Positions 27,351 through 36,292 of a stretch of 64,000 nucleotides of DNA are shown in pieces (position 1 is the first letter of the stretch; every line of letters starts with the position of its first letter). The stretch lies in the NCBI GenBank assembly GCA_046296415.1, contig JBKBLN010000003.1:1-64000 (forward strand). Direction: 5' to 3'. The notes beneath the pieces were generated by a model that ran no database searches, was not told the DNA's origin, and was given only the letters and a program-made list of their open reading frames with translations. The translations under genes and the position numbers were made by a program. This stretch comes from CAYNRA01 sp046296415. GTDB lineage: Bacteria; Bacteroidota; Bacteroidia; Cytophagales; Spirosomataceae.

Positions 27351-27848
27351 TTACGAAATTGAGACTCGATCGTCCAAAACGTCCTCCACAAAATGATGGA
27401 TGGTAAAGGTTTGTTCCGCTCCGATTTTCTGACCCATCTGTGAAATTAAGTACAAAATTGCCCAGAATATCAAGCCAATTGGGACAGCCCACAAGAGTGT
27501 GGTCTCTTGATGTAACGAGTATTTAACCCAGCCATAAATGCCTAGAAAGAGAACGGTGATTCCTGAGACCGCATATCCAAACATAAAGGCGGCCCAAACG
27601 GAAGGGTGAGGACCATACATGCCTCGAACGATCGTACCCGTGGGGGTAGGTTCGAACGAAATTTGGAGTTGTGGAGACCAATAGTGTTGGTCTTCTGGTT
27701 TGACCCGAATCAGTCCATGGGTAGGATATACTTTTCCCTCCAAGCTGGAGGGGTATTCTGCCAATTGTTCGGAAAATCGCTCAACCAACTGGAGGGGTGT
27801 GTAAGTAACTTGTTTTTGAAATCGAGGGCGTACACGAAAACTTGTCAT
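27351..27848 (-). CDS. Two-helix membrane protein of unknown function
   Basis: A 165-residue protein with a soluble N-terminal domain (about 1-85, RFQKQVTYTPLQLVERFSEQ ... ISFEPTPTGTIVRG) and two membrane helices (AFMFGYAVSGITVLFLGIYG; WAVPIGLIFWAILYLISQMG). No family recognised. It is divergent from oxyR, with 187 bp between starts. Confidence 0.7.
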   Translation of the reverse strand: MTSFRVRPRFQKQVTYTPLQLVERFSEQLAEYPSSLEGKVYPTHGLIRVKPEDQHYWSPQLQISFEPTPTGTIVRGMYGPHPSVWAAFMFGYAVSGITVLFLGIYGWVKYSLHQETTLLWAVPIGLIFWAILYLISQMGQKIGAEQTFTIHHFVEDVLDDRVSIS

Positions 27849-27977
27849 AGTCAGTAGATTAGGATGATGAACGAAACTACAAACAAGAAATGGTTCAATC
27901 CATGATATTCGACAGGTTCGAACCTCTTACTCTAATCAGCCACAATCATAAAAATTTATTATCTTATCAATTATGTC

Positions 27978-27985
27978 TATATTTG
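27978..27985 (+). promoter_or_regulatory. -7 box of oxyR
   Basis: TATATTTG, 50 bp before ATG 28036. The intergenic region may also hold the OxyR self-binding site, which I cannot define. Confidence 0.55.
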
Positions 27986-28035
27986 CACACTAAAAATGAG
28001 TACCTGAGTTGAGGCCTCAGGTTCAAACTTTCTTC

Positions 28036-28959
28036 ATGAATTTACAACAATTGGAATACATCGTGGCCGTGGATACCTACCGGCATTTTGCCCGTGCAGC
28101 GGAAGCTTGCCGTGTAACACAGCCAACGTTATCGATGATGATTCATAAGTTGGAGGAAAGTCTTGAGATCAAAATTTTTGATCGGAGCCGCCAGCCGGTG
28201 GTACCTACAGAGATGGGAGAACGCGTGATCAGTCAAGCTCGAATAGTCTTGCAGGAAGTTGGGCGGATGCAAGAGATGATTGAAGAAAGTAAAAATAAAG
28301 TCACAGGAGAACTGAAAGTTGGTATTTTACCTACCATCGCCCCGTATCTTCTCCCCTTGTTTTTACAGCATTTTCAGCAAAAATATCCAGCGATTCGCCT
28401 CAAGCTTGCCGAACACATGACCGCTTCCTTAATTGAAAAGTTGCAACGTGGTGAACTGGATGCAGGTATTTTGGTTTTACCCGAGCAAAATGCACACCTT
28501 TTCGAGTATCCTCTTTACCAAGAGCCATTTGTGGTCTATACCCCCCGAACATTCGAAAAGGACTATTTGCTTGCCGAAGATATTGACGTTCAGGAGTTGC
28601 TACTGTTGGAGGAGGGGCATTGTTTTCGTTCGCAGATCATGCAATTCTGTGAGCTCCGTAAAAAGCACGAAAATCCGGTAGAGTATACCTCTGGAAGCTT
28701 GGAAACCCTCCGATATTTAGCTGATAAACAGTTAGGTATAACCATCTTACCTGCTTTAGCTTTGGAGCATTTTTCTGCCGATCAAATGAAAAATGTAAAG
28801 CGATTTGCTGTGCCTCAACCGACTCGCCAAGTGAGCTTGGTAACACACCGGGATTTTGTTAAAAAACGAATGATCCAACTTTTGGCTATGGAGATACAAG
28901 CCAGCCTCCCCCCCTCATTAGAGAACATATCTGGAAAAACCATCCCTTTGCATGGATAA
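28036..28959 (+). CDS. oxyR: LysR-type peroxide sensor OxyR
   Basis: A 307-residue regulator. N-terminal LysR helix-turn-helix (MNLQQLEYIVAVDTYRHFAR; ACRVTQPTLSMMIHKLEESL) and a periplasmic-binding-like effector domain. Cys196 and Cys205 lie in EEGHCFRSQIMQFC, with the 9-residue spacing of the disulfide-forming Cys199/Cys208 of E. coli OxyR, so it should sense hydrogen peroxide by reversible disulfide formation. ATG 28036 starts at the canonical MNLQQLEY; an in-frame codon at 28009 is further upstream. No catalase or peroxiredoxin gene is adjacent. Confidence 0.92.
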   Translation: MNLQQLEYIVAVDTYRHFARAAEACRVTQPTLSMMIHKLEESLEIKIFDRSRQPVVPTEMGERVISQARIVLQEVGRMQEMIEESKNKVTGELKVGILPTIAPYLLPLFLQHFQQKYPAIRLKLAEHMTASLIEKLQRGELDAGILVLPEQNAHLFEYPLYQEPFVVYTPRTFEKDYLLAEDIDVQELLLLEEGHCFRSQIMQFCELRKKHENPVEYTSGSLETLRYLADKQLGITILPALALEHFSADQMKNVKRFAVPQPTRQVSLVTHRDFVKKRMIQLLAMEIQASLPPSLENISGKTIPLHG

Positions 28960-29019
28960 TCCCAAGAAATATTAGCACTATATTAAGCAGCTATACCTTA
29001 TTCAACCAAAATTTATCTG

Positions 29020-29027
29020 TAATTTTG
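29020..29027 (+). promoter_or_regulatory. -7 box of fabH-like gene
   Basis: TAATTTTG, 38 bp before ATG 29066. Confidence 0.5.
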
Positions 29028-29065
29028 CTTGTTGATCATCAATACGCTAAAAACCCCGATACATC

Positions 29066-30121
29066 ATGCCACAATCAAAAATAGCCGGAATAGGCTTTTA
29101 TGTTCCTGAACAAGTTGTTACCAATCATGATTTGATGAAATTCATGGATACCTCAGATGAGTGGATTCAAGAGCGTTCTGGTATACGGGAGCGTCGATAT
29201 GGAATTAAAGGAAAAGAAACACCCACCACGATGGCGGCGGAAGCTACCAAAATAGCCTGTGAACGGGCGGGTATTTCGACCCATGAGATCGACTTCATCG
29301 TTTTCGCAACTTTAAGTCCGGATTATTATTTCCCTGGCTGTGGCGTTCTGCTTCAGCGCGAACTTGGCATCACCAAAACTGAAATTGGGGCATTGGATGT
29401 TCGAAATCAATGCTCTGGATTCATTTACAGCCTTTCGGTTGCCGATCAATTCATCAAATCAGGCATGTACAAAAATGTACTAGTGGTAGGTTCCGAAATG
29501 CACTCCATGGGTTTGGACTTCACCACCCGAGGCCGAAATGTTGCCGTATTATTTGGAGATGGAGCCGGTGCCGTGATTCTGCAACCCACCGAAGAAGAGG
29601 GAAAGGGTATCCTCACCACCCATTTGCATAGTGATGGAACCCATGCTGAGGAGTTAGCGCTGCTTTCGCCGGGTTCACACGGTGGGTATCATTTACCTGA
29701 CATCGATTTTGGATTTCCAGAGGTTGAATTAGGAGAGATTTTTGTATATCCTAATTTGCTGGAAAACAAGACCTACTATCCAAATATGAATGGCCAATTG
29801 GTTTTCAAAACCGCGGTCACGAAATTCCCAGAGGTTATTCACGAGGCATTGACCAAAACAGGTTATGCCCCATCGGACATCAATTTATTGGTTCCACACC
29901 AAGCCAACCTCCGTATTGCCCAATTTGTGCAAAAAACACTAGGGTTGTCGGATGATAAAGTGTACAACAACATCATGAAGTATGGAAATACCACGGCGGC
30001 CTCCATTCCAATAGCCTTATGTGAGGCCTGGGAAGCAGGTAAGGTCAAAGATGGCGACCTAGTTTGTCTTGCTGCCTTTGGAAGTGGATTTACCTGGGGA
30101 TCAGCCTTGATTCGCTGGTAA
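29066..30121 (+). CDS. fabH: 3-oxoacyl-ACP synthase III (FabH-like)
   Basis: A 351-residue thiolase-fold condensing enzyme that starts fatty acid synthesis by joining an acyl-CoA to malonyl-ACP. The triad is complete: Cys116 in RNQCSGF, His278 in VPHQAN and Asn308 in YGNTTAAS; GDGAGAVIL is also typical. It has an insertion of about 25 residues after position 195 (SPGSHGGYHLPDIDFGFPEV) relative to the common 320-residue forms, as found in a second FabH-like type of Bacteroidota. Acyl specificity unknown. Not linked to other fab genes here, so it may be an additional copy. Confidence 0.9.
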   Translation: MPQSKIAGIGFYVPEQVVTNHDLMKFMDTSDEWIQERSGIRERRYGIKGKETPTTMAAEATKIACERAGISTHEIDFIVFATLSPDYYFPGCGVLLQRELGITKTEIGALDVRNQCSGFIYSLSVADQFIKSGMYKNVLVVGSEMHSMGLDFTTRGRNVAVLFGDGAGAVILQPTEEEGKGILTTHLHSDGTHAEELALLSPGSHGGYHLPDIDFGFPEVELGEIFVYPNLLENKTYYPNMNGQLVFKTAVTKFPEVIHEALTKTGYAPSDINLLVPHQANLRIAQFVQKTLGLSDDKVYNNIMKYGNTTAASIPIALCEAWEAGKVKDGDLVCLAAFGSGFTWGSALIRW

Positions 30122-30140
30122 GCAGTTTCTTTTTAGCAAT

Positions 30141-30408
30141 GATGGGCTATCCATTTTCACCCAAAAATCGATAGCCCATCTGTCGCTGAATATTCAATCG
30201 CCTAGCCTGGCCAGGCTATGAAAAAAATCACCCCGCCTCATCCCAATTCGCACCAACGGTGCGCGGCAAAAACCACATCGAGGGGCATTGATCAATTTCC
30301 CACATCGAAACACCTATTGTAATTGGATTCATTACCTAGGGCGTGGCCCTAGGCTAAGGATGAATCGCCTTTGGCGATAAGTGGGGTATTCAGTTTATCT
30401 AATTTAAG
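30141..30408 (+). repeat. Multi-hairpin repeat element, copy 1
   Basis: An element of about 215 bp with, in order, GATAGCCCATC (partner GATGGGCTAT at 30141), a GCCTGGCCAGGC hairpin, GCACCAACGGTGC (30250-30262), CCTAGGGCGTGGCCCTAGG (30335-30353) and ATCGCCTTTGGCGAT (30364-30378), ending in TATTCAGTTTATCT. Lies just downstream of the transposase-like gene (on its 3' side). Confidence 0.85.
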
Positions 30409-30438
30409 GCATCTAGGCTGGTGGAAGATAGTACGCGA

Positions 30439-30891
30439 TCAATCCCACAAATATTTTAAATCATATGGTATCTTATATTTGTTTAAAATAATCAGATACT
30501 CCTCTTGAAATGATCTTTTTGCGTGATGTAGCGCTTGCCTCTCAATATATCGAATGACAACATCAATATCCTTAGGATTGACCGAAAAACAGCCGTAGCC
30601 TCGTTGCCAATAAAAGTGTTGATATTTCATCCCCTTGGTTTTCATCCAAATGGATGATTTTGATTTAACCTGCTGAAGAAACTTAACGAGAGTGACATCC
30701 TTCGACATCCGACACAATATATGAATATGATCCCTGTATCCCCCTACCTGTAAAGGAGAGAAACCCATATTCTTGCAAATAGACCCAATATAAGAAAATA
30801 GCTCCTCTTCTATCTCCCGATCAATAAATGGGTATCGATATTTCGTACTGAAAACGATGTGGATATAATTATAGACTAGTGATTGGGGCAT
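30439..30891 (-). mobile_element. IS200-like / REP-associated tyrosine transposase
   Basis: A 150-residue Y1 transposase of the IS200/TnpA_REP type (YNYIHIVFSTKYRYPFID start). It carries the metal-binding HUH motif at 55-57 (DHIHIL) and a candidate catalytic Tyr99 in QRGYGCFS. The single-strand transposase acts on DNA hairpins. It has no TnpB partner. Copies of a multi-palindrome repeat flank it on both sides, which is the layout of RAYT genes that mobilise REP-like elements. The frame is intact. It is located between fabH and pruA, apart from any operon. Confidence 0.88.
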
Positions 30892-31085
30892 ATTTGATTT
30901 TTAGTTTTCAAGGTCAAGATGCTTTCAATTTCCTTGTTTAGTTTAAACATTGGATAATTTTCAAAACCCGAAAATTTCACATTAAGTTCTCATATTCAAC
31001 AACTTAACTAGATATTACATAGATAAAATTTCCTAAATTATTATACCTAATGGGATGATTGGGGTTGTTCTACATGCCCTTGGAT
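30892..31085. other. AT-rich gene-free stretch upstream of the transposase
   Basis: Nothing recognisable; presumably contains the promoter of the transposase gene. Confidence 0.4.
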
Positions 31086-31155
31086 ACCTAGGGCGGGGCC
31101 CTAGGCTAAGGATGGATCGCCTTTGGCGATAAGTGGGGTATTCAGTTTATCTCAA
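31086..31155 (+). repeat. Multi-hairpin repeat, copy 2 (right part only)
   Basis: Holds CCTAGGGC-ggg-GCCCTAGG (31087-31105; loop differs from GTG in other copies) and ATCGCCTTTGGCGAT (31116-31130), then TATTCAGTTTATCT. The left part is missing. Confidence 0.85.
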
Positions 31156-31159
31156 ACTA

Positions 31160-31371
31160 GATAGCCCAACCATCATTCACCGAAGCTGAAAATTCAATCG
31201 CATAGCCTAGCAAGGCTATGAAAAAAATCACTCCGCCTCATCCCAATTCGCACCAACGGTGCGCGGCAAAAACCTCATCGAAACACCTATTTTATTTCAT
31301 TACCTAGGGCGTGGCCCTAGGCTAAGGATGAATCGCCTTTGGCGATAAGTGGGGTATTCAGTTTATCTCAA
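31160..31371 (+). repeat. Multi-hairpin repeat, copy 3
   Basis: Starts GATAGCCCAACC, then ATAGCCTAGC-aa-GGCTAT, GCACCAACGGTGC (31250-31262), CCTAGGGCGTGGCCCTAGG (31303-31321) and ATCGCCTTTGGCGAT (31332-31346). It lacks an internal piece of about 40 bp present in copy 1 between the second and third hairpin (the part with CATCGAGGGGCATTGATC). Confidence 0.85.
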
Positions 31372-31373
31372 AC

Positions 31374-31577
31374 TAGATAACCTATCCATCATTCACCGAA
31401 GGTGAAAATTCAATCGCATAGCCTAGCAAGGCTATGTATAAAAATCGCACTACCCCTTTCCAATTCGCACCAACGGTGCGCGGCAAAAACCTCACCGGGG
31501 GGATTTATCAATTTCCCACATCGAAACACCTATTGTAATTGGATTCATTACCTAGGGCGTGGCCCTAGGCTAGGGAT
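31374..31577 (+). repeat. Multi-hairpin repeat, copy 4
   Basis: Contains ATAGCCTAGC-aa-GGCTAT, GCACCAACGGTGC (31467-31479) and CCTAGGGCGTGGCCCTAGG (31551-31569), but stops at CTAGGGATAAATT, where the pruA terminator begins, so the last hairpin is lost. Confidence 0.85.
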
Positions 31578-31582
31578 AAATT

Positions 31583-31610
31583 AAAAAAAACCGCCTCAGT
31601 GAGGCGGTTT
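31583..31610 (-). terminator. Terminator of pruA
   Basis: On the minus strand AAACCGCCTC-act-GAGGCGGTTT followed by a T run. Confidence 0.85.
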
Positions 31611-31631
31611 ATACAAATTCAATCCCATTTT

Positions 31632-33257
31632 TTAACCCAAAAACGGATAGCGATAATCGACCGGTGGAACAAAGGTTTCTTTGATCGTCCGGGCATTTAC
31701 CCACCGAAGCAAATTCAATTTTGATCCGGCTTTGTCATTCGTTCCTGAGGCACGTCCACCGCCAAATGGTTGTTGACCTACCACTGCGCCTGTCGGTTTG
31801 TCGTTGATATAGAAATTTCCTGCCGCATCCACCAACTTCCGGGTGGCTAACTCAAGAGCATAGCGATCTTGCGCAAAAATAGCTCCTGTCAAGGCATAGG
31901 GGGAAGTAGAATTCACCAATTCCAAGGTTTTTTCATATTGAGCATCTTCATAAACGAAGATCGTCAAAACAGGTCCAAAGATCTCCTCACACATGGTCAA
32001 GGACTTTGGATTTTTTGTTACCAATACCGTAGGTTCAACGAAATAACCCGTTGATTTATCCCCGTTGCCACCTGCAATTACTGTCACGTCGGCATCGGCC
32101 TTCGCCCGCTCGATGTAGCTCATGATTTTATCGAACGAGCGTTCATCGATAACCGCATTGATAAAATTGGAGAAATCTTCCGTCCCTCCGATCTTCATAC
32201 TTTTAAGATCCGCGACAAGATACTCCTGAACCTGAGGCCATAATGAGGCCGGTACATAAGCCCGCGATGCCGCCGAACACTTTTGTCCTTGGTACTCAAA
32301 CGCACCCCGTGCTAAGGCCGTAGCGAGTGCCTTGGCATCGGCGGAGGCATGTGCCATCACAAAATCTTTTCCACCCGTCTCTCCGACAATTCGTGGGTAG
32401 GATTTATATCGACTAATATTAGCTCCAATCGTTTTCCAGATCGTTTGAAAAACCGTGGTACTACCAGTGAAGTGAATTCCTGCGAAATAGGGACTCTTGA
32501 AAATGATATTTCCAGCCACCGGGCCATCCACGTAAATCAGGTTGATAACCCCATCTGGCAAACCCGCTTCCCTGAAAATCTCCATAATCACCTGGGCCGA
32601 ATATATCTGGGTATAGGCTGGTTTCCATACCGTCACATTGCCCATCAAGGCGGCACTGGCTGGTAAATTTCCGGCAATGGCCGTGAAATTAAATGGCGTT
32701 AGGGCAAATACAAATCCCTCCAAAGGCCGATATTCCAACCGATTCCAAACGCCTGGCGAGGAGGCAGGTTGTTCTGAATAAATCTCTTGTAAATACGCCA
32801 CATTAAACCGTAGGAAGTCAATCAACTCGCAGGCCGAGTCAATTTCAGCCTGGTACGCATTTTTGGACTGACCCAACATCGTGGCAGCATTCAACTTGGC
32901 ACGATACGGCCCGGCGATCAGTTCAGCAGCTTTTAAAAAGATGCTGGCGCGGTGTTCCCAAGGCATATTCGCCCAGGCAGTTCGGGCTTTCAATGCCGCG
33001 GCAATGGCTTGTTTTACATGGTTTCCATTTCCCTCGGAGGCATATCCCAAGATATGTTGGTGATCGTGGGGTGGGCGAAGTGCTATCTTTTGATCGGTAA
33101 AGACTTTTTCCCCTCCAATGTACATAGGAACGTCAAGAACCTGTGCACGAGCTTCGGCAAGGGCTTTTTCCAACCGAGCGCGCTCGGGGGATTGAGGGGC
33201 ATACGATAACACCGGCTCGTTGATGGGTGTTGGCGTATTGAAGAAGGCATTATGCAT
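31632..33257 (-). CDS. pruA: L-glutamate gamma-semialdehyde dehydrogenase
   Basis: A 541-residue aldehyde dehydrogenase that oxidises glutamate semialdehyde (from proline catabolism) to glutamate with NAD. It is full length for the single-domain PruA type. Motifs: FTGSTTVF, the base Glu in GETGGKDFVMAH, and the catalytic Cys in YQGQKCSAASRAYV; FGGGRASGTNDKAG near the C-terminus is typical. No proline dehydrogenase gene is adjacent. Confidence 0.94.
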   Translation of the reverse strand: MHNAFFNTPTPINEPVLSYAPQSPERARLEKALAEARAQVLDVPMYIGGEKVFTDQKIALRPPHDHQHILGYASEGNGNHVKQAIAAALKARTAWANMPWEHRASIFLKAAELIAGPYRAKLNAATMLGQSKNAYQAEIDSACELIDFLRFNVAYLQEIYSEQPASSPGVWNRLEYRPLEGFVFALTPFNFTAIAGNLPASAALMGNVTVWKPAYTQIYSAQVIMEIFREAGLPDGVINLIYVDGPVAGNIIFKSPYFAGIHFTGSTTVFQTIWKTIGANISRYKSYPRIVGETGGKDFVMAHASADAKALATALARGAFEYQGQKCSAASRAYVPASLWPQVQEYLVADLKSMKIGGTEDFSNFINAVIDERSFDKIMSYIERAKADADVTVIAGGNGDKSTGYFVEPTVLVTKNPKSLTMCEEIFGPVLTIFVYEDAQYEKTLELVNSTSPYALTGAIFAQDRYALELATRKLVDAAGNFYINDKPTGAVVGQQPFGGGRASGTNDKAGSKLNLLRWVNARTIKETFVPPVDYRYPFLG

Positions 33258-33283
33258 ATCAAAATGCGGGGTTTAGTTTGTTG

Positions 33284-33291
33284 AACAAAAG
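33284..33291 (-). promoter_or_regulatory. -7 box of pruA
   Basis: TACTTTTG on the minus strand, 27 bp before ATG 33257. Confidence 0.55.
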
Positions 33292-33304
33292 TACAAAAGT
33301 TTGT

Positions 33305-34129
33305 TTATTTCAGGTGCGGAAATCCCGCGGCTCGTATGTGTGCCAACCAGAATTCGGGCTCATACAGATCCCAGGCATGGCAGCCGAAGGGCAGTCTTCC
33401 CAGTTCGGTAACTTGGGCTGAAGGCCGATCCTCCACCGCAAATGCCTGAGCCTCCCGCCAATGGGGTATGGATAGCCGCGACCAATACCGATTCATTTCA
33501 ATGCTAAAAAACGTATCCTCATTAAAAAACGGTGAATGATTTTGTACATACGTTTGTACCAACTTCGGGTGGTCGACCACTGCTTTTCGGAGGGCAGAAA
33601 CTCGACGCAGCGACAGCCCGCCATTCCCAACCGTGCGCTTTAAAATGATTTCTTTGGGTTGATGTTTTCCGTGCAAATGCTCGGTGAGGTGAAACCACCG
33701 CGCTAGCGCTTTTTTAATTTCCCATAGTTTCTCTTGCCAGAGGGAGTTGAACTGAATCTCGGTCCGAAATGGTGCCCCTATGTAATCGTATCCCTTTAGG
33801 CACCAGGCTTCTAGTTCGTCCCGAAACACGAAGGCGTCGGTTTGGTAGATCAGAATGTACTCAAAATGAGCAAACCGATCATAGAACTCCGTGGAGAGCA
33901 TGAGTTCGTTGTAGGTGGCAGTGCTTTTAAAAAAGGCATCGGAAAATGACTCGATGCTACACGACCATTCCGGTAAAAGTAGAGGGGATAGATCCAACGA
34001 CGCGGGCTTGATGAAGCAGATGGGATGCTTCCCCAGAATCCGGAAGACCTGTTGAAGGGATGCCTGTTCCCGCTCAGATAATTCGACTTTATAGATCGGG
34101 ATAACCACCGAAACCAATGCTTTTTTCAC
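33305..34129 (-). CDS. DUF5672 protein (glycosyltransferase-like)
   Basis: A 274-residue protein starting at GTG 34129, where the start overlaps the stop of the DCC1 gene (GTGA); the frame further upstream only reads through that gene. It has the DUF5672 pattern: VSVVIPIYK, EYILIYQTDAFVFRDELEAWCLKGYDYIGAPF, GNGGLSLRRVSALRKAV and FNEDTFFSIEMN. These resemble GT-A blocks (acidic QTDAFVF and VGNGGLSLR), suggesting glycan modification of a surface molecule. Substrate unknown. Confidence 0.83.
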   Translation of the reverse strand: MKKALVSVVIPIYKVELSEREQASLQQVFRILGKHPICFIKPASLDLSPLLLPEWSCSIESFSDAFFKSTATYNELMLSTEFYDRFAHFEYILIYQTDAFVFRDELEAWCLKGYDYIGAPFRTEIQFNSLWQEKLWEIKKALARWFHLTEHLHGKHQPKEIILKRTVGNGGLSLRRVSALRKAVVDHPKLVQTYVQNHSPFFNEDTFFSIEMNRYWSRLSIPHWREAQAFAVEDRPSAQVTELGRLPFGCHAWDLYEPEFWLAHIRAAGFPHLK

Positions 34130-34527
34130 GCAAGAGAACCAATTTGTTGATGACGTAATTTCTGTATTTCCTCTGGGGTCAACATACGCCCAGCTTCTGG
34201 GTACAAGCAAATGTCGGACTGGCCAAACCACCCGTATCGATGACGAGCCACATAGCGGTAGATGGCGTCTCGCCACGACTTGGGCACTACCCTACCCACC
34301 TGAACCCACCGCCACCCCCGAAGGTGCCGAACGATGTACAACACGGCGTCTGACTCCGAAAGCCATTCGCCAGCTGAAGTACAAACCCAGACCGAATCTT
34401 GCCTTGCAGCCAGGGTAGGAAAATCTTGTAAGGGCGCCAGCCGACAGTCCGACGGCGATGTTCGTTGAACTACGAATTGCACAAAGCGGTTGCAAAGCAA
34501 ACAAACCCCGTCGTATAATATAATCAT
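34126..34527 (-). CDS. DCC1-like thiol-disulfide oxidoreductase (DUF393)
   Basis: A 133-residue thioredoxin-like protein with the family signature YDGVCLLC (CxxC redox pair) near the N-terminus and VWVCTSAGEWLSESDAVLYIVRHL, followed by a basic C-terminal helix. Coupled by a 4-bp overlap to the DUF5672 gene. A redox function is assumed from the CxxC; the partner is unknown. Confidence 0.88.
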   Translation of the reverse strand: MIILYDGVCLLCNRFVQFVVQRTSPSDCRLAPLQDFPTLAARQDSVWVCTSAGEWLSESDAVLYIVRHLRGWRWVQVGRVVPKSWRDAIYRYVARHRYGWFGQSDICLYPEAGRMLTPEEIQKLRHQQIGSLA

Positions 34528-35036
34528 AACCTAACCTCTAAAAAAATGTCCAGCCGGCCAAAGTACCCAAGACCCTGCGACACCCTAAAGTTAGTTCACA
34601 ATTAGCCAACATGGTGAAGAGTGAAGTGAAAATTGGTGGATTTTGTGGTATTGGAGGGAGGAAAGACCACTTTTTGGTATCCGAATTCGGTCGGTTAAGG
34701 AGAATAGCCAAGTTTAACCTTAAAGATTTCTTGATTCAGCGAATTGAAATTAAAAATGTATCCATCCCCTTTTTAACTTTTGCTTTTTTCTACAAAGACT
34801 CCTCAATATAGGCCAACTTATTCTCTTTCATGCTATTTTACTAAAACATAGACCTACAGTATTAACTTACCTTAAAGGGTGATGCGTCTTTTGCCTTGCC
34901 AAATATAAGAGCACATCTTAAAACTTCATCATTTCCCTAAAGTCCCTCGGTTTGAGTTTCGAATGAACACCCATAAAAAAACCGAGAATTCGCATTCCCG
35001 GCTTCTTTGATTCAGTATGTCTTTATTCCGTCAGGA
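34528..35036. other. Gene-free stretch of about 510 bp
   Basis: No supported gene. One 66-codon plus-strand frame at 34611 lacks a ribosome-binding site and any similarity I know. The right end holds the terminator of the next minus-strand gene. Confidence 0.5.
34976..35002 (-). terminator. Terminator of the 35.0-kb membrane protein gene
   Basis: On the minus strand CCGGGAAT-gcga-ATTCTCGG (one G-U pair) followed by TTTTTTT. Confidence 0.75.
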
Positions 35037-35480
35037 TTACCCGACCAATTTGTCCCACGGCATGCGCGAAAGGATCAAAAGTAGGCCTGCTCCGAAGAAA
35101 ATCATGGTGGCCTTGAATTTCTTTCCATGACCGACCGCCTTCTTCGACTTCGCGTTGCCAATCGTCACCAAAACAGCCGCGATGATATTTGTTGTCGGGT
35201 GCTCGATCACCGCCTTCCGTAGGACGCCATTTTTCATGGTAGCGCCCATATCAGCAAATGCTGTTTCGGCCAAGGGAGAAATCGCCAATAAGATCAAACC
35301 CAATAACAACATGGTGTGCGTCGAAATCAAGGCAAATAAGTTCACTTTCCGATTGGACTCTTCGAAAGTCTTCTCAGAGGTAGAACCAATAACACCTTGT
35401 ACCGTTGCCCAAGCCAGGAGAGCTAACGCGATGAACGCAAGGTAATGATGAAAGTTTTTGATGAGATTGTAAAAGTCCAT
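35037..35480 (-). CDS. Four-helix membrane protein of unknown function
   Basis: A 147-residue protein with four membrane helices: YLAFIALALLAWATVQGVIG, HTMLLLGLILLAISPL, PTTNIIAAVLVTIGNA and TMIFFGAGLLLILSRM. The spacing of His residues (HH in helix 1, H in HTMLL, EHPTT) recalls cytochrome-b-like heme or quinone-binding membrane proteins. Conserved in Bacteroidota without known function. Monocistronic. Confidence 0.8.
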   Translation of the reverse strand: MDFYNLIKNFHHYLAFIALALLAWATVQGVIGSTSEKTFEESNRKVNLFALISTHTMLLLGLILLAISPLAETAFADMGATMKNGVLRKAVIEHPTTNIIAAVLVTIGNAKSKKAVGHGKKFKATMIFFGAGLLLILSRMPWDKLVG

Positions 35481-35560
35481 AAGTTTGATGCTCGTTAATT
35501 GTCTAAGGTTTAAAATCCAAATTTACCCCTAATTTACTAGAAAAAACAACATAGCCTACC

Positions 35561-36292
35561 ATGTCGCCCCAAGCCATTGCCCAAACCCTTGACCATGCCC
35601 TCCTCCACCCGACCTTACTTCCTAGCGAAGTGGCATCAGGTTGCGCACTCATTTCTCAACTTGGGGTGGCCTCTGTCTGTGTTCGCCCCCAGGATATTGC
35701 CTTGGCCTGCCGCCATACCCAAGGCCCCACTGCCGTAGGGACGGTCATTGGATTTCCACACGGCTCCACCGGCACGGCCGTGAAGGTGTACGAAACCCAA
35801 TGGTCTATCGAGCAAGGTGCCACGGAACTGGACCTCGTGATTCCGATTGGCTACGCCTTGGAAAAGGATTGGGCGTACGTGACCCAGGAAATCCGAGCGA
35901 TCCGACGTGCCAGTCAGGGCTATATCCTCAAGGTCATTTTCGAAACCGACTACCTCACCGATCCTCTTTTCCAGGAAAGGCTTATTCACATTTGCGTAGA
36001 AGAGGGCGCCGATTTCATCAAATCCTCCACCGGATTCGGCTTTCTAAAAGGTCCCAACGGCTGGGAGACCGCCGGCGCCCGTCCCGAAGACCTCGCACGC
36101 TGGGCCTTATTCCCGATTCAACGAAAAGCGTCGGGCGGAATTCGAACCTTAGCGGATGCCTTGCAGTTTCTATCCTTGGGTTGTACCCGTTTGGGCACGT
36201 CGTCCACTGTGAAAATTCTGGAAGAAGCCTACGCTCAAGCTGGAATGACCTTTACAATACCTACCTTATCATCGTCCCAAATGGGTTATTAA
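35561..36292 (+). CDS. deoC: Deoxyribose-phosphate aldolase
   Basis: A 243-residue class I aldolase splitting 2-deoxyribose 5-phosphate into glyceraldehyde 3-phosphate and acetaldehyde, as in deoxynucleoside salvage. TIM barrel with the Schiff-base Lys154 in ADFIKSSTGFG; the helper Lys in RKASGGIRT and DH in TLDHALLHP are present. It lacks a promoter of recognised type. The following gene starts directly behind its stop. Confidence 0.95.
   Translation: MSPQAIAQTLDHALLHPTLLPSEVASGCALISQLGVASVCVRPQDIALACRHTQGPTAVGTVIGFPHGSTGTAVKVYETQWSIEQGATELDLVIPIGYALEKDWAYVTQEIRAIRRASQGYILKVIFETDYLTDPLFQERLIHICVEEGADFIKSSTGFGFLKGPNGWETAGARPEDLARWALFPIQRKASGGIRTLADALQFLSLGCTRLGTSSTVKILEEAYAQAGMTFTIPTLSSSQMGY

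Noticed and set aside
34611..34811. 66-codon plus-strand frame
   Set aside because: No ribosome-binding site, promoter or recognisable similarity; composition like the AT-rich gap around it.
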